Origin: Streptomyces spiralis
GTDB lineage: Bacteria > Actinomycetota > Actinomycetes > Streptomycetales > Streptomycetaceae
Reading direction: 5' to 3'
Assembly (NCBI RefSeq): GCF_014654675.1
Contig: NZ_BNBC01000015.1
Span: 59,233-123,232 of the forward strand
DNA length: 64,000 nucleotides
The notes beneath the pieces were generated by a model. That model worked only from the letters and a program-made list of their open reading frames with translations, was not told where the DNA came from and did not search any database. The position numbers and the translations under genes were made by a program. Shown one piece after another: positions 16,338 to 24,193 of this stretch; the stretch's first letter is position 1, and each line of letters opens with the position of its first letter.

Positions 16338-16838
16338 ATGACGGTGATGCAGACCACGGCCGTGGCCACCGAGGAAACCCCGCAGGCTCCCACCCGCACC
16401 GACATCTGTTCCGCCCCGCCCCCGCGCCACCCGCGTCCCGACGGGCAGGACCAGTACACGATCAGCGAGGTCGTCGCCTTCACCGGGCTCACGGCCCACA
16501 CACTGCGCTGGTACGAGCGCATCGGCCTGATGGCCCACGTCGACCGCTCGCACACCGGCCAGCGCCGCTACACCAACCGCGACCTGGACTGGCTCGACCT
16601 CGTCGGCAAGCTCCGGCTGACCGGCATGCCGGTCGCCGACATGGTCCGCTACGCGGAGCTGGTGCGCGCGGGCGAGAGCACGTACGGCGAGCGCTACGAG
16701 CTGCTGGAGGCGACCCGCCGGGACGTCCTCGCCCGCATCGCCGAACTCCGCGACACGCTCGCGGTCCTGGACCGCAAGATCGGCTTCTACGCGCAGGCCG
16801 GACACCGCTACGAGACCGAGAGGAACGGCACTCGATGA
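16338..16838 (+). CDS. MerR-family transcriptional regulator
   Basis: The 166-residue protein has a MerR DNA-binding domain (YTISEVVAFTGLTAHTLRWYERIGLM, then GQRRYTNRDLDWLDLVGKLRLTGMPVADMVRYAEL) after a disordered leader of about 40 residues, and a C-terminal dimerisation helix (EATRRDVLARIAELRDTLAVLDRKIGFYAQ). There is no cysteine cluster for metal binding, so it is likely a small-molecule or stress sensor. GGAGG at 16331-16335 is only two bases from ATG 16338; either the message is leaderless or ATG 16347 is used. Its stop overlaps the ATG of the aldo/keto reductase. Confidence 0.9.
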   Translation: MTVMQTTAVATEETPQAPTRTDICSAPPPRHPRPDGQDQYTISEVVAFTGLTAHTLRWYERIGLMAHVDRSHTGQRRYTNRDLDWLDLVGKLRLTGMPVADMVRYAELVRAGESTYGERYELLEATRRDVLARIAELRDTLAVLDRKIGFYAQAGHRYETERNGTR

Positions 16839-17851
16839 CCGACAGCAGGATCCCGACGGTACGGCTCGGCGAGGGCGGACCGGAGGTGGGCGTCCAGGGC
16901 CTGGGCTGCATGGGCATGAGCTTCGCCTACGGCCCCACGGACGCCGAGGCGTCCCGCGCCACGCTGGAGCGGGCCCTGGAACTGGGCGTGACCCTCTACG
17001 ACACGGCGGACGCCTACGGCGCGGGGGAGAACGAGAGGTTCCTCTCCCCCTTCTTCCGGGCGCACCGGGACGAGGTCGTGATCGCCACGAAGTTCGCCCT
17101 GTCGATCCCGCCGGACGACCCGACCAAGCGGATCATCCGCAACGACCCGCCCTACATCCGGCAGGCCGTCGAGGCGAGCCTGGAACGCCTGGGCGTCGAC
17201 GTGATCGACCTGTACTACATGCACCGGCGGGACGTGCACGTTCCCATCGAGGAGACCGTCGGGACGATGGCCGAGCTGGTGCGCGAGGGCAAGGTCAAGC
17301 ACCTGGGCCTGAGCGAGGTCACCGCCGACGAGCTGCGGGCCGCGCAGGCCGTGCACCCGATCGCCGCCGTGCAGTCGGAGTGGTCGCTGTTCAGCCGGGA
17401 CATCGAGGCGAAGGTGGTGCCGGCCGCGCGTGAGCTGGGTGTGGCGCTGGTGCCGTACTCGCCGCTCGGGCGGGGCTTCCTCACCGGCGGTTTCGTGCAG
17501 GCGGAGCAGGACCTGACCGAGGACGACGTCCGCCGCACGCACCCCCGCTTCCAGGGCGAGAACGCCACGGCGAACGCGGCCCTGCTGGAGCCGATCCGTA
17601 CCGTCGCCAAGGCGCACGACGTCTCGCTCGCGCAGGTCGCGCTGGCGTGGGTGCAGCAGCGAGCGGCCGTCCACGGGCTCGCGGTCGTGCCGATTCCGGG
17701 GACGCGGAAGCCGGGGCGGGTGGAGGAGAACGTGGGGGCGGCGGGGGTCGTGCTGTCGGGGGAGGAGCTGGCCTCGCTGGAGCCGATCGCCGGGCAGGTG
17801 GTGGGTACGAGGTACCCGGACATGTCGTTCGCTTCGGCGGGGCGGGAGTAG
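16835..17851 (+). CDS. Aldo/keto reductase
   Basis: The 338-residue TIM-barrel enzyme shows the catalytic tetrad region: Asp and Tyr in LYDTADAYGAGENERFL, Lys in VIATKFALSI, His in LYYMHRRDVHVP, and the NADPH site VVPIPGTRKPGRVEENV. It reduces aldehydes or ketones with NADPH; its sequence type is the YhdN/AKR13-like group. The ATG overlaps the MerR stop (ATGA at 16835-16838), so expression is translationally coupled to the regulator, which suggests a MerR-controlled aldehyde or electrophile response. Confidence 0.92.
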   Translation: MTDSRIPTVRLGEGGPEVGVQGLGCMGMSFAYGPTDAEASRATLERALELGVTLYDTADAYGAGENERFLSPFFRAHRDEVVIATKFALSIPPDDPTKRIIRNDPPYIRQAVEASLERLGVDVIDLYYMHRRDVHVPIEETVGTMAELVREGKVKHLGLSEVTADELRAAQAVHPIAAVQSEWSLFSRDIEAKVVPAARELGVALVPYSPLGRGFLTGGFVQAEQDLTEDDVRRTHPRFQGENATANAALLEPIRTVAKAHDVSLAQVALAWVQQRAAVHGLAVVPIPGTRKPGRVEENVGAAGVVLSGEELASLEPIAGQVVGTRYPDMSFASAGRE

Positions 17852-17932
17852 GGGAAGCGGAGCCGGTGGCTGCGGGCAGTCGGGGTGAGCGTCCACACCC
17901 GTCCGCCGGCGAGCCGCACCCGCCGGAGCGAG

Positions 17933-18817
17933 CTACAACTCTGCCAGGAGTTCCGCCTTCTTCACGGTGAACTCCTCGTCCGTCACCAGGCCTGCCTGGT
18001 GGAGTTCGCCGAGGTGGCGGATGCGGTCGGCGATGTCGGCGGGGTCGCGGCGCGGGGCCGGGACCGGCACCGGGGTCGCCGCGCGTACCGCGGCCAGTAC
18101 CGCCGCGGCGAACGGCAGCGACTCGTGCACCGGCCCGTAGCCGAGGCCGAACACGACCGCGGCCGGATCCTGGTCCGGCTGCGGTCGCTGGGCCTGCTGC
18201 ACGGTGTGCCCGGCGGTGCCCTGCGTGGTGCCCGTGGCCCGTCGTAGCAGCCGCAGGTGCCCGTCGAAGACCTCCGGCGAGCGCCACTCCACCCCGCTCA
18301 GTTCGCCGACCGGAAAGCTCTGGTCGCCGGCCTTCCACTTCGCCGAGGACGCCCCGGTCCACGACCAACGGAACCGCACCGCCGTGCCGTCGAAGGACGC
18401 CTTGCCGTCGTAGGCCTTGAACTGCTGCGGCGCCCCCGGCGCGGCCACCAGGTGGTGGTCGGCGGGGCCGGTCTCGGTGATCCGTGTGCGCAGTTCGTCG
18501 GCGTAGTACTCGGCGAGCGTCTCCCGTTCGGCGGGCAGCACCAGCCGATAGGGGTCGCAGCCCTCCTTGAGCTGTCCGTCGGCCGCGTCCATCAGCGGAT
18601 CGGCGCCCGGACGGGGCTCGGCACGCAGGACCACGGTCCCGCGCCGGCCCGGAGCGAGCGTGACCCGCGCGAGCGCGGCCAGGGGCACCCGGCGCTCGCC
18701 GAGTGCCTGGAAGAGCTTCGGTGTCCGTATCCCCCGTTCGTAGCGGATGAGCACGGAATCGGACTCGAACTCCCAGGCAGCGTGAAATCCGGTCAGTACG
18801 TCACCCATGCGGCTCAT
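17933..18817 (-). CDS. DUF4429 protein with C-terminal SHOCT-like segment
   Basis: The protein (about 294 residues) begins MGDVLTGFHAAWEFESDSVLIRYERG, a DUF4429 signature, with a second related beta-rich repeat (QFKAYDGKASFDGTAVRFRWSWT). It ends with IADRIRHLGELHQAGLVTDEEFTVKKAELLAEL, the short C-terminal (SHOCT) motif. Both units are of unknown function; SHOCT is thought to mediate oligomerisation or binding. ATG 18817 and ATG 18808 are both possible starts and neither has a clear ribosome site. Confidence 0.82.
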   Translation of the reverse strand: MSRMGDVLTGFHAAWEFESDSVLIRYERGIRTPKLFQALGERRVPLAALARVTLAPGRRGTVVLRAEPRPGADPLMDAADGQLKEGCDPYRLVLPAERETLAEYYADELRTRITETGPADHHLVAAPGAPQQFKAYDGKASFDGTAVRFRWSWTGASSAKWKAGDQSFPVGELSGVEWRSPEVFDGHLRLLRRATGTTQGTAGHTVQQAQRPQPDQDPAAVVFGLGYGPVHESLPFAAAVLAAVRAATPVPVPAPRRDPADIADRIRHLGELHQAGLVTDEEFTVKKAELLAEL

Positions 18818-18874
18818 CGTAGGCGGCACGAGCTTCCGCGTCCCTCCTCGCGCAGACCGCACTTCCTGCTGTCT

Positions 18875-20092
18875 CTACGCGCGTCCGGCCGTCGTCGTGG
18901 CGGACAAACCCGCCCGGCATCCGTCGTTGTCATGGGCGCACCGCACGGACTCGTACGAGCCGACGCCGATCTCGGCGAAGTTGGTCAGGCTGTCGGTGCC
19001 CGGCTCGAAGTAACCGGCGTGGCCCTCGGCCTCCTGGGCCGACAGCACCCGCGCCCCGAACGCGTCGGAGACCGGGTCGGCTCCGTGGCCGAGGCCCCCG
19101 AGCTCCATGTACGGCACGTCCCGGATCCAGTCGGTGGCGTCCCGCATCGCCCACACATGCGCGTCGGTGCGCAGGTGGGAGGCCTTCCGCACCCGCATGC
19201 CGGGGCTCGCGGCGACCGCTATGTCGGTCACGCGGTGCGGCAGTTCGTGCGCCGCCAGCCCGCAGACCACCGAGCCGTAGCTGTGGCAGAACAGGGCGAC
19301 GGGGGAGCGGCCGGGCAGCCCGCCGAGCATCTTGTTCAGCCGCTGGGCGCCGTCCTCGGCGCGCATCGCGGTGGCCGCGTCCACGCCGAGCCCGCTGGGC
19401 GCGGTGTAGTCGGCCCAGGCGATCACGGCCGTACGCGTGCCGGGGGACGCCGTGCGCTCGGCCGTGTAGAGCGACTTGGCCATGCCGTACGGCGCCGAGT
19501 ACGGGCGGTAGGTCTTGCGGAAGGTGAACAGGTCGGTGTCCACACCGGGGACGACGACCGAGACCCGCTCGGCCTTCGTCAGGTCGCCGAAGACCTCCGC
19601 GACCCGGCCGGAGCCCTCGGGGTCGAAGGCGAGGATGTGGCGGTCCTTGGCCGTCAGCGCCGTGAAGCGGTGCATACGGCGGCCCGCGTCCTGCTGCCCG
19701 GCGGGGGTGAGCCGGCTGTCGTGCATGCGTTTGAGTTCGACCTTGCGTGCCTGGTCGAGCGCGATGCGGTTGGCCTGGTAACGCAGCCGGACGGGAGCGC
19801 CGTTCATGTTGCCGACCGCCAGCGGATAGCGGTGGGCGAGCCGGGCGCGGTCCTGGGCGCCGAGCGAGGCGAAGAAACGCGTCAGCAGGGCGGGGGCCGC
19901 GTCGGGGTCCGGCAGCCGGTGCCCGTGCAGCCGTCCGTGCTCCCACGCGGACAGCGACGCCTGGAGAGCGGTGGACCCGCGGTGGCCGCGCACGGCGGTC
20001 CAGCCGGTGGTCGCCAGCATCACGAAGACCACGGCCAGTGCGAGCAGCGCGCGCCAGACATTGAGCTGCGGGGAGGTGTCGAAGGAAGTCAC
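18875..20092 (-). CDS. DUF1023-type alpha/beta hydrolase, membrane-anchored or secreted
   Basis: The 405-residue protein has an N-terminal hydrophobic segment (LLALAVVFVMLATTGWTAV) and a C-terminal alpha/beta hydrolase with the nucleophile elbow ALFCHSYGSVVCG (Ser in HSYGS) and VSVVVPGVDTDLFTF, characteristic of the DUF1023 group of streptomycete exported hydrolases. The substrate is unknown. GTG 20092 is taken as start although no Shine-Dalgarno precedes it; a -10-like TAGTGT (minus strand, about ten bases upstream) suggests a near-leaderless message. It lies 57 bases upstream of DUF4429 on the same strand. Confidence 0.82.
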   Translation of the reverse strand: MTSFDTSPQLNVWRALLALAVVFVMLATTGWTAVRGHRGSTALQASLSAWEHGRLHGHRLPDPDAAPALLTRFFASLGAQDRARLAHRYPLAVGNMNGAPVRLRYQANRIALDQARKVELKRMHDSRLTPAGQQDAGRRMHRFTALTAKDRHILAFDPEGSGRVAEVFGDLTKAERVSVVVPGVDTDLFTFRKTYRPYSAPYGMAKSLYTAERTASPGTRTAVIAWADYTAPSGLGVDAATAMRAEDGAQRLNKMLGGLPGRSPVALFCHSYGSVVCGLAAHELPHRVTDIAVAASPGMRVRKASHLRTDAHVWAMRDATDWIRDVPYMELGGLGHGADPVSDAFGARVLSAQEAEGHAGYFEPGTDSLTNFAEIGVGSYESVRCAHDNDGCRAGLSATTTAGRA

Positions 20093-20136
20093 TGGGAGGA
20101 CACACTAGGAGAACGAGCCGGTCTCGCGTTAACCGA

Positions 20137-20150
20137 GTGACGGGGATCAC
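20137..20150. promoter_or_regulatory. Candidate Crp/FNR-type site
   Basis: GTGACGGGGATCAC has the GTGA-N6-TCAC symmetry of cAMP-receptor-protein sites and lies 45 bases upstream of the DUF1023 hydrolase start. In the 241-base gap 20093-20333 this is the only clear motif I see. The streptomycete consensus reported for Crp is close but not identical, so this is a candidate only. Confidence 0.3.
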
Positions 20151-20333
20151 GTTTTGAGGGACGTGACGGGAGTCTCAGTCCCCCCGCCTTCCGTACACGT
20201 GTTCAAGATCGGCTGTCCGTACGGCAGTTCGGCGGCTGCGGTCGCCCCCGCGTAGGCCGTGCGTTCGCCCCCGCCATTGCCGCGCCGTTGCCCCGCGGGC
20301 GCCCTGCGGACGCACCTGTGTGAGGCCCGCCAC

Positions 20334-21014
20334 TCAACCGCCGCTGCCGGAAGGTCCGGTGGCCCGCCAGTTCCCGGTCAGGGCCGGTCCCATCTGGTCG
20401 AGGTACGCGGCCGTGAGCGCCCGGATCCCCTCCAGGCTGAGGTCCTCGCTCGTGCTCCACTGACGCCCCGTCACCCGCATGACCCCGCCGAACGCGGCCG
20501 TCAGCAGGCGCGGGCGCGGGTCGGTGTCCACGTCGAGGCCCTCACGCGCGGCGAGCAGGCGCGCCAGCTGCTCCTCGGTCTCCACCGAGCGGCGCAGATG
20601 CGCGGCGAGCAGGGCTGGCGTCGACTCGATCGCCCGGAACATGCGCAGGTGCAGTTCGAGGGGGACGAGGCTCATGATGGCCTCGCCGATCCGGTCCCAG
20701 TTGTCCAGCACCGCCCGGCGCAGCGCCTCCAGCGGGGCCTCGTGGGGCGGACGGGCGCGCAGGGACTCGAGGAACTGCTCCTCCACCATGTCCTGCACGG
20801 CGAAGGCGGCCTCCTCCTTGCCCGGGAAGTAGCGGAAGAAGGTGCGCTGCGAGACGTCCACGGCCTCCGCGATGTCGTCGACCGTCGTCTGCTCGTACCC
20901 GCGGGTGGTGAACAGTTCCAGCGCGGCCCGCAGCAGTGCGTCCCGGGTGCGCTGCTTCTTGCGTTCGCGTAGCCCTGGGCGTGGCGCCGCCTCGGCGGCC
21001 CCCACCGTCTCCAT
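20334..21014 (-). CDS. TetR-family regulator of the adjacent DHA2 exporter
   Basis: The 226-residue protein has a TetR helix-turn-helix (RERKKQRTRDALLRAALELFTTRGYEQTTVDDIAEAVDVSQRTFFRYFPGKEEAAF) and a helical C-terminal domain (EALRRAVLDNWDRIG, AAHLRRSVETEEQLARLLAAREGLDVDTDPRPRLLTAAFGGVMRV) like multidrug-efflux repressors. ATG 21014 has GGAGA upstream. It is divergent from an MFS exporter gene with a palindrome in the intergenic promoter, so it probably represses the exporter. The inducing drug is unknown. Confidence 0.9.
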   Translation of the reverse strand: METVGAAEAAPRPGLRERKKQRTRDALLRAALELFTTRGYEQTTVDDIAEAVDVSQRTFFRYFPGKEEAAFAVQDMVEEQFLESLRARPPHEAPLEALRRAVLDNWDRIGEAIMSLVPLELHLRMFRAIESTPALLAAHLRRSVETEEQLARLLAAREGLDVDTDPRPRLLTAAFGGVMRVTGRQWSTSEDLSLEGIRALTAAYLDQMGPALTGNWRATGPSGSGG

Positions 21015-21099
21015 CAACGTCTCCGGCCCTCCCGGTGAACTGTTTCCCCTGTTCAGACTATAGGGGTGCTACATGTCAGTTACCGACTTGTGAATCCGT

Positions 21100-21129
21100 T
21101 TGTCTTTTGTCAGTGGCTGACATTAGCCT
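21100..21129 (+). promoter_or_regulatory. Promoter/operator of the DHA2 exporter
   Basis: A -35-like TTGTCT (21100-21105) and -10-like TAGCCT (21124-21129) are 18 bases apart. The inverted repeat TGTCAGTGGCTGACA (21108-21122) fills the spacer and is a likely TetR site. Predicted transcription start is at about 21136, one base before ATG 21137, so the mRNA should be leaderless. Confidence 0.6.
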
Positions 21130-21136
21130 CGAATGT

Positions 21137-22750
21137 ATGACTAGTCAGACCATCGAATCGACAGGGCCGGGGGACAAGGCGCCAGCCCCGTCGGACCCCG
21201 CGCCGCCCCAGGGCTTGCGCGGGCACCCGTGGTTCACCCTGATCACCGTCGCCGTGGGCGTCATGATGGTGGCCCTCGACGGCACCATCGTGGCCATCGC
21301 CAACCCGGCCATCCAGAAGGATCTGCACGCCAGCTTCGCCGACGTGCAGTGGATCACCAACGGCTACTTCCTGGCTCTCGCGGTCTCCCTGATCACCGCG
21401 GGCAAGCTCGGCGACCGCTTCGGGCACCGGCAGACCTTCCTCATCGGCGTGACCGGCTTCGCCGCCGCCTCCGGGGCCATCGGCCTGTCGAACAGCATCG
21501 CGATGGTCGTGACCTTCCGCGTCTTCCAGGGCCTGTTCGGCGCGCTGCTGATGCCGGCCGCGCTCGGTCTGCTGCGGGCCACCTTCCCGGCCGAGAAGCT
21601 CAACATGGCCATCGGCATCTGGGGCATGGTCATCGGCGCCTCCACCGCGGGCGGCCCGATCCTCGGCGGTGTCCTCGTCGAGCACGTCAACTGGCAGTCG
21701 GTGTTCTTCATCAACGTGCCCGTCGGCGCCCTCGCCCTGATCCTCGGGCTGATCATCCTGCTCGACCACCGCGCCGAGAACGCGCCGCGCTCCTTCGACA
21801 TCCCCGGCATCGTGCTGCTCTCCGGGGCGATGTTCTGCCTGGTCTGGGCCCTGATCAAGGCGCCGAGCTGGGGCTGGGGCGACGGCCGGACGTGGACGTT
21901 CATCGCCGCGTCCGTGCTCGGCTTCGCCCTCTTCGCCTTCTGGGAGACGAAGGTGAAGGAGCCGCTGATCCCGCTCGGGATGTTCCGCTCCGTCGCGCTG
22001 TCCGCGGGCGTCGTCCTGATGGTCCTGATGGCCATCGCGTTCATGGGCGGCCTGTTCTTCGTCACCTTCTACCTCCAGAACGTCCACGGGATGAGCCCGA
22101 TCGACGCCGGTCTGCACCTGCTGCCGCTCACCGGCATGATGATCGTCGGTTCGCCGCTCGCGGGCGCGCTGATCACCAAGCTCGGCCCGCGGATCCCGCT
22201 GGCCGGCGGCATGCTCGCCACCGCCGTCGCCATGTACGGCATGTCCACCCTGGAGACGGACACCGGCAGCGCCACCATGTCGCTCTGGTTCGCCCTGCTC
22301 GGCCTCGGTCTGGCCCCGGTCATGGTCGGCGCCACCGAGGTCATCGTCGGCAACGCGCCCATGGAGCTGTCCGGCGTGGCCGGCGGTCTCCAGCAGGCCG
22401 CGATGCAGATCGGCGGCAGCCTCGGTACGGCCGTGCTGGGCGCCGTGATGGCGTCCAAGGTCGACAACGACCTGGCGGGCAACTGGAAGGACGCCGGGCT
22501 CCCGCCGCTCACGGCCGCCCAGGCGGACCAGGCCTCCGAGGCCGTCCAGGTCGGCGTGGCGCCGGTGCCGAAGGGTGTGCCGGAGGCGGTCGCGGCGAAG
22601 ATCACCTCCGTCGCGCACGACACGTTCATCTCCGGCATGAGCCTGGCCTCTCTCGTCGCCGCCGGTGTCGCGGCCGTGGCCGTCCTGGTCGCGCTGCTCA
22701 CCAAGCGCGGGCAGAACGCGGAGGCGGGCGCGGGCGTCGGCCACATCTGA
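21137..22750 (+). CDS. MFS drug exporter, DHA2 (14-TMS, EmrB/QacA-like) family
   Basis: The 537-residue protein has the DHA2 pattern: VALDGTIVAIANPAIQKDLHASFADVQWITNGYFLALA (motif D1), GKLGDRFGHRQTF (motif A) and GPILGGVLVEHVNWQSVFFINVPVG (motif C). About 14 hydrophobic segments follow through LVAAGVAAVAVLVALL. It is a proton antiporter exporting drugs or secondary metabolites. The divergent TetR gene and the operator within its promoter indicate inducible expression. ATG 21137 coincides with the predicted transcription start and lacks a ribosome site. Confidence 0.93.
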   Translation: MTSQTIESTGPGDKAPAPSDPAPPQGLRGHPWFTLITVAVGVMMVALDGTIVAIANPAIQKDLHASFADVQWITNGYFLALAVSLITAGKLGDRFGHRQTFLIGVTGFAAASGAIGLSNSIAMVVTFRVFQGLFGALLMPAALGLLRATFPAEKLNMAIGIWGMVIGASTAGGPILGGVLVEHVNWQSVFFINVPVGALALILGLIILLDHRAENAPRSFDIPGIVLLSGAMFCLVWALIKAPSWGWGDGRTWTFIAASVLGFALFAFWETKVKEPLIPLGMFRSVALSAGVVLMVLMAIAFMGGLFFVTFYLQNVHGMSPIDAGLHLLPLTGMMIVGSPLAGALITKLGPRIPLAGGMLATAVAMYGMSTLETDTGSATMSLWFALLGLGLAPVMVGATEVIVGNAPMELSGVAGGLQQAAMQIGGSLGTAVLGAVMASKVDNDLAGNWKDAGLPPLTAAQADQASEAVQVGVAPVPKGVPEAVAAKITSVAHDTFISGMSLASLVAAGVAAVAVLVALLTKRGQNAEAGAGVGHI

Positions 22751-22756
22751 CGCACC

Positions 22757-22786
22757 CGGCCGGCGGACCTCCGGTTCCGTCGGCCG
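22757..22786 (+). terminator. Hairpin after the DHA2 exporter gene
   Basis: CGGCCGGCGGA (22757-22767) pairs with TCCGTCGGCCG (22776-22786) with one mismatch, seven bases after the stop. The rest of the 292-base gap to 23043 shows no further supported feature. Confidence 0.55.
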
Positions 22787-23042
22787 CGGTTCGCCCATCA
22801 GGGTGACGCTGCGCAGGACGGCTCGCCCCCGGAGCGCGCGGCAGGTCACAGTGGGTCACGTCCTGCGCAGGGGACGGAGGACGACCGTCTGCGGCGCGCT
22901 GCTGGAGGGGGGCAGCGCGCAGGCAGCGGACGCGGTCCGCACATCGGTCAAGGGGTGCGAGGCATGAGCTCCGGAACCGGGGTACCCGCATACATGAACC
23001 CCGACAGAACCCCAACCAGACGCGGGGTTCGAGGAGTTGATG

Positions 23043-23351
23043 ATGACGGGCTTCGGACACGGAACGCGCGCACACCCCCGTTCACGTGGCCGGACGTGGT
23101 CACGGAACAGGCCGGACAGCGCGACGCTCGGGATCATCGGAACCGTCTGCGCGATCGCCGGATTCTTCGCGCTGGGCATCGTCCTCGGCCCGGTGGCGGT
23201 CGTCTGCGGATGGCTGGCGATGGGCCGCAGTTGGGCGGGAGTCGACCGCTCGGTCCCGGCCCTGGTCGCCCTCGTACTGGGCGCCATCGACACGCTCATC
23301 GCCGTCATCTCGCTGGCGGGAGCGGCCACCTGGGGCAACGGCATGTTCTGA
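23043..23351 (+). CDS. Small DUF4190-like membrane protein
   Basis: The 102-residue protein has a basic N-terminus followed by two membrane segments (LGIIGTVCAIAGFFALGIVLGPVAVVCGWLAMGRSW and PALVALVLGAIDTLIAVISLAG), the DUF4190 layout. GAGGAG at 23031-23036 supports ATG 23043 (ATG 23040 is an alternative). Function unknown. Most of the gene (252 bases) overlaps the 3' end of the convergent channel gene; the ribosome site and membrane-protein composition make me believe this gene is real. Confidence 0.65.
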   Translation: MTGFGHGTRAHPRSRGRTWSRNRPDSATLGIIGTVCAIAGFFALGIVLGPVAVVCGWLAMGRSWAGVDRSVPALVALVLGAIDTLIAVISLAGAATWGNGMF

Positions 23352-24122
23352 TCCCGGGCGGCCGCGAACAGGGCCTCCGGCCGAAGGCCGGGGGCCCTCC
23401 TTCGAGTTCAGGGCCATCACCTCGGCCCGGAGCCTGCGCACCTCCTCGGCCAGTTCCTCGATGGCCTCCGTCTGCCGGCGTTCGACGACGTCGTCGCGCT
23501 CGAAGCGGGCGATGAACCATGCCGCGATGTTCGCGGTCACCACACCGAGCAGCGCGATCCCGGCCAGCATCAGGCCGACGGCCAGCATCCGCCCCAGGCC
23601 GGTGGTCGGCGCGTGGTCGCCGTAGCCGACGGTCGTCATCGTCGTGAACGACCACCACACCGCGTCACCCAGCGTCTTGATGTTCCCGTTCGGCGAGTCC
23701 CGCTCCACCGACAGCACCGCCAGCGACCCGAACATCAGCAGCCCGACCACGGCCCCGGCGACATACGTCGTCAGCCGGATCTGCTCGGCCATCCGCGCCC
23801 GCCGCCCCACCAGCATGAGCGTGGACACCAGGCGCAGCAGCCGCAGCGGCTGGAGGATCGGCAGCACCACCGCGCACAGGTCCAGCCAGTGGCCCCGTAC
23901 GAACTCCCTGCGCCGCCGGGCGAGTCCGAGCCGCATCAGGTAGTCGGCGGCGAACGCGCCCCAGACCACCCACTCCACCACGGTGCAGGCCAGCGTCACC
24001 GGCCGGCTCGCGGAGCTGTGCACGATCGGCACGGCGTAGGCCGCGGCGAACGCCAGCGCGAGCACCAGCAGGGGCCGCTGCGTACGCCGTTCCCAACGGG
24101 CCTGTGCCGACAGATCGTCCAT
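23100..24122 (-). CDS. Voltage-gated-like K+ channel (ion transport / Ion_trans_2)
   Basis: The selectivity filter is explicit in AVWWSFTTMTTVGYGDHAPTTGLG (TVGYGD). Upstream lie about five hydrophobic segments including an Arg-rich S4-like helix region (QPLRLLRLVSTLMLVGRRARMAEQIRL); after the pore come IALLGVVTANIAAWFIARF and a coiled coil (RRQTEAIEELAEEVRRLRAEVMALNSKEG). The last ~100 residues are hydrophilic, Arg/Asp-rich, and are read through a strong hairpin (23372-23398) and antisense through the DUF4190 gene; homologues would be expected to end near ALNSKEG, so this looks like stop loss. ATG 24122 is the start. It follows aceE on the same strand, separated by a terminator. Confidence 0.88.
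   Translation of the reverse strand: MDDLSAQARWERRTQRPLLVLALAFAAAYAVPIVHSSASRPVTLACTVVEWVVWGAFAADYLMRLGLARRRREFVRGHWLDLCAVVLPILQPLRLLRLVSTLMLVGRRARMAEQIRLTTYVAGAVVGLLMFGSLAVLSVERDSPNGNIKTLGDAVWWSFTTMTTVGYGDHAPTTGLGRMLAVGLMLAGIALLGVVTANIAAWFIARFERDDVVERRQTEAIEELAEEVRRLRAEVMALNSKEGPRPSAGGPVRGRPGSEHAVAPGGRSRQRDDGDERVDGAQYEGDQGRDRAVDSRPTAAHRQPSADDRHRAEDDAQREESGDRADGSDDPERRAVRPVP
23372..23398. terminator. Hairpin between the DUF4190 gene and the channel core
   Basis: GGGCCTCCGGCC (23372-23383) pairs with GGCCGGGGGCCC (23387-23398) around a GAA loop, with U-G wobbles in one orientation. It is 21 bases past the DUF4190 stop and would terminate both convergent transcripts, although the channel reading frame continues through it. 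Confidence 0.65.
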
Positions 24123-24148
24123 GCCCGCATCGTAGGTCCGGCCCGGAA

Positions 24149-24187
24149 GGGGCGCGGGGAACCGTGTGACCGATCCCCACGCGCCCC
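24149..24187 (-). terminator. Terminator after aceE
   Basis: GGGGCGC (24149-24155) pairs with GCGCCCC (24181-24187), extended by GGGGA/TCCCC with a two-base bulge, directly after the aceE stop at 24194 in the direction of transcription. It separates aceE from the channel gene. Confidence 0.65.
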
Positions 24188-24193
24188 GACCTG

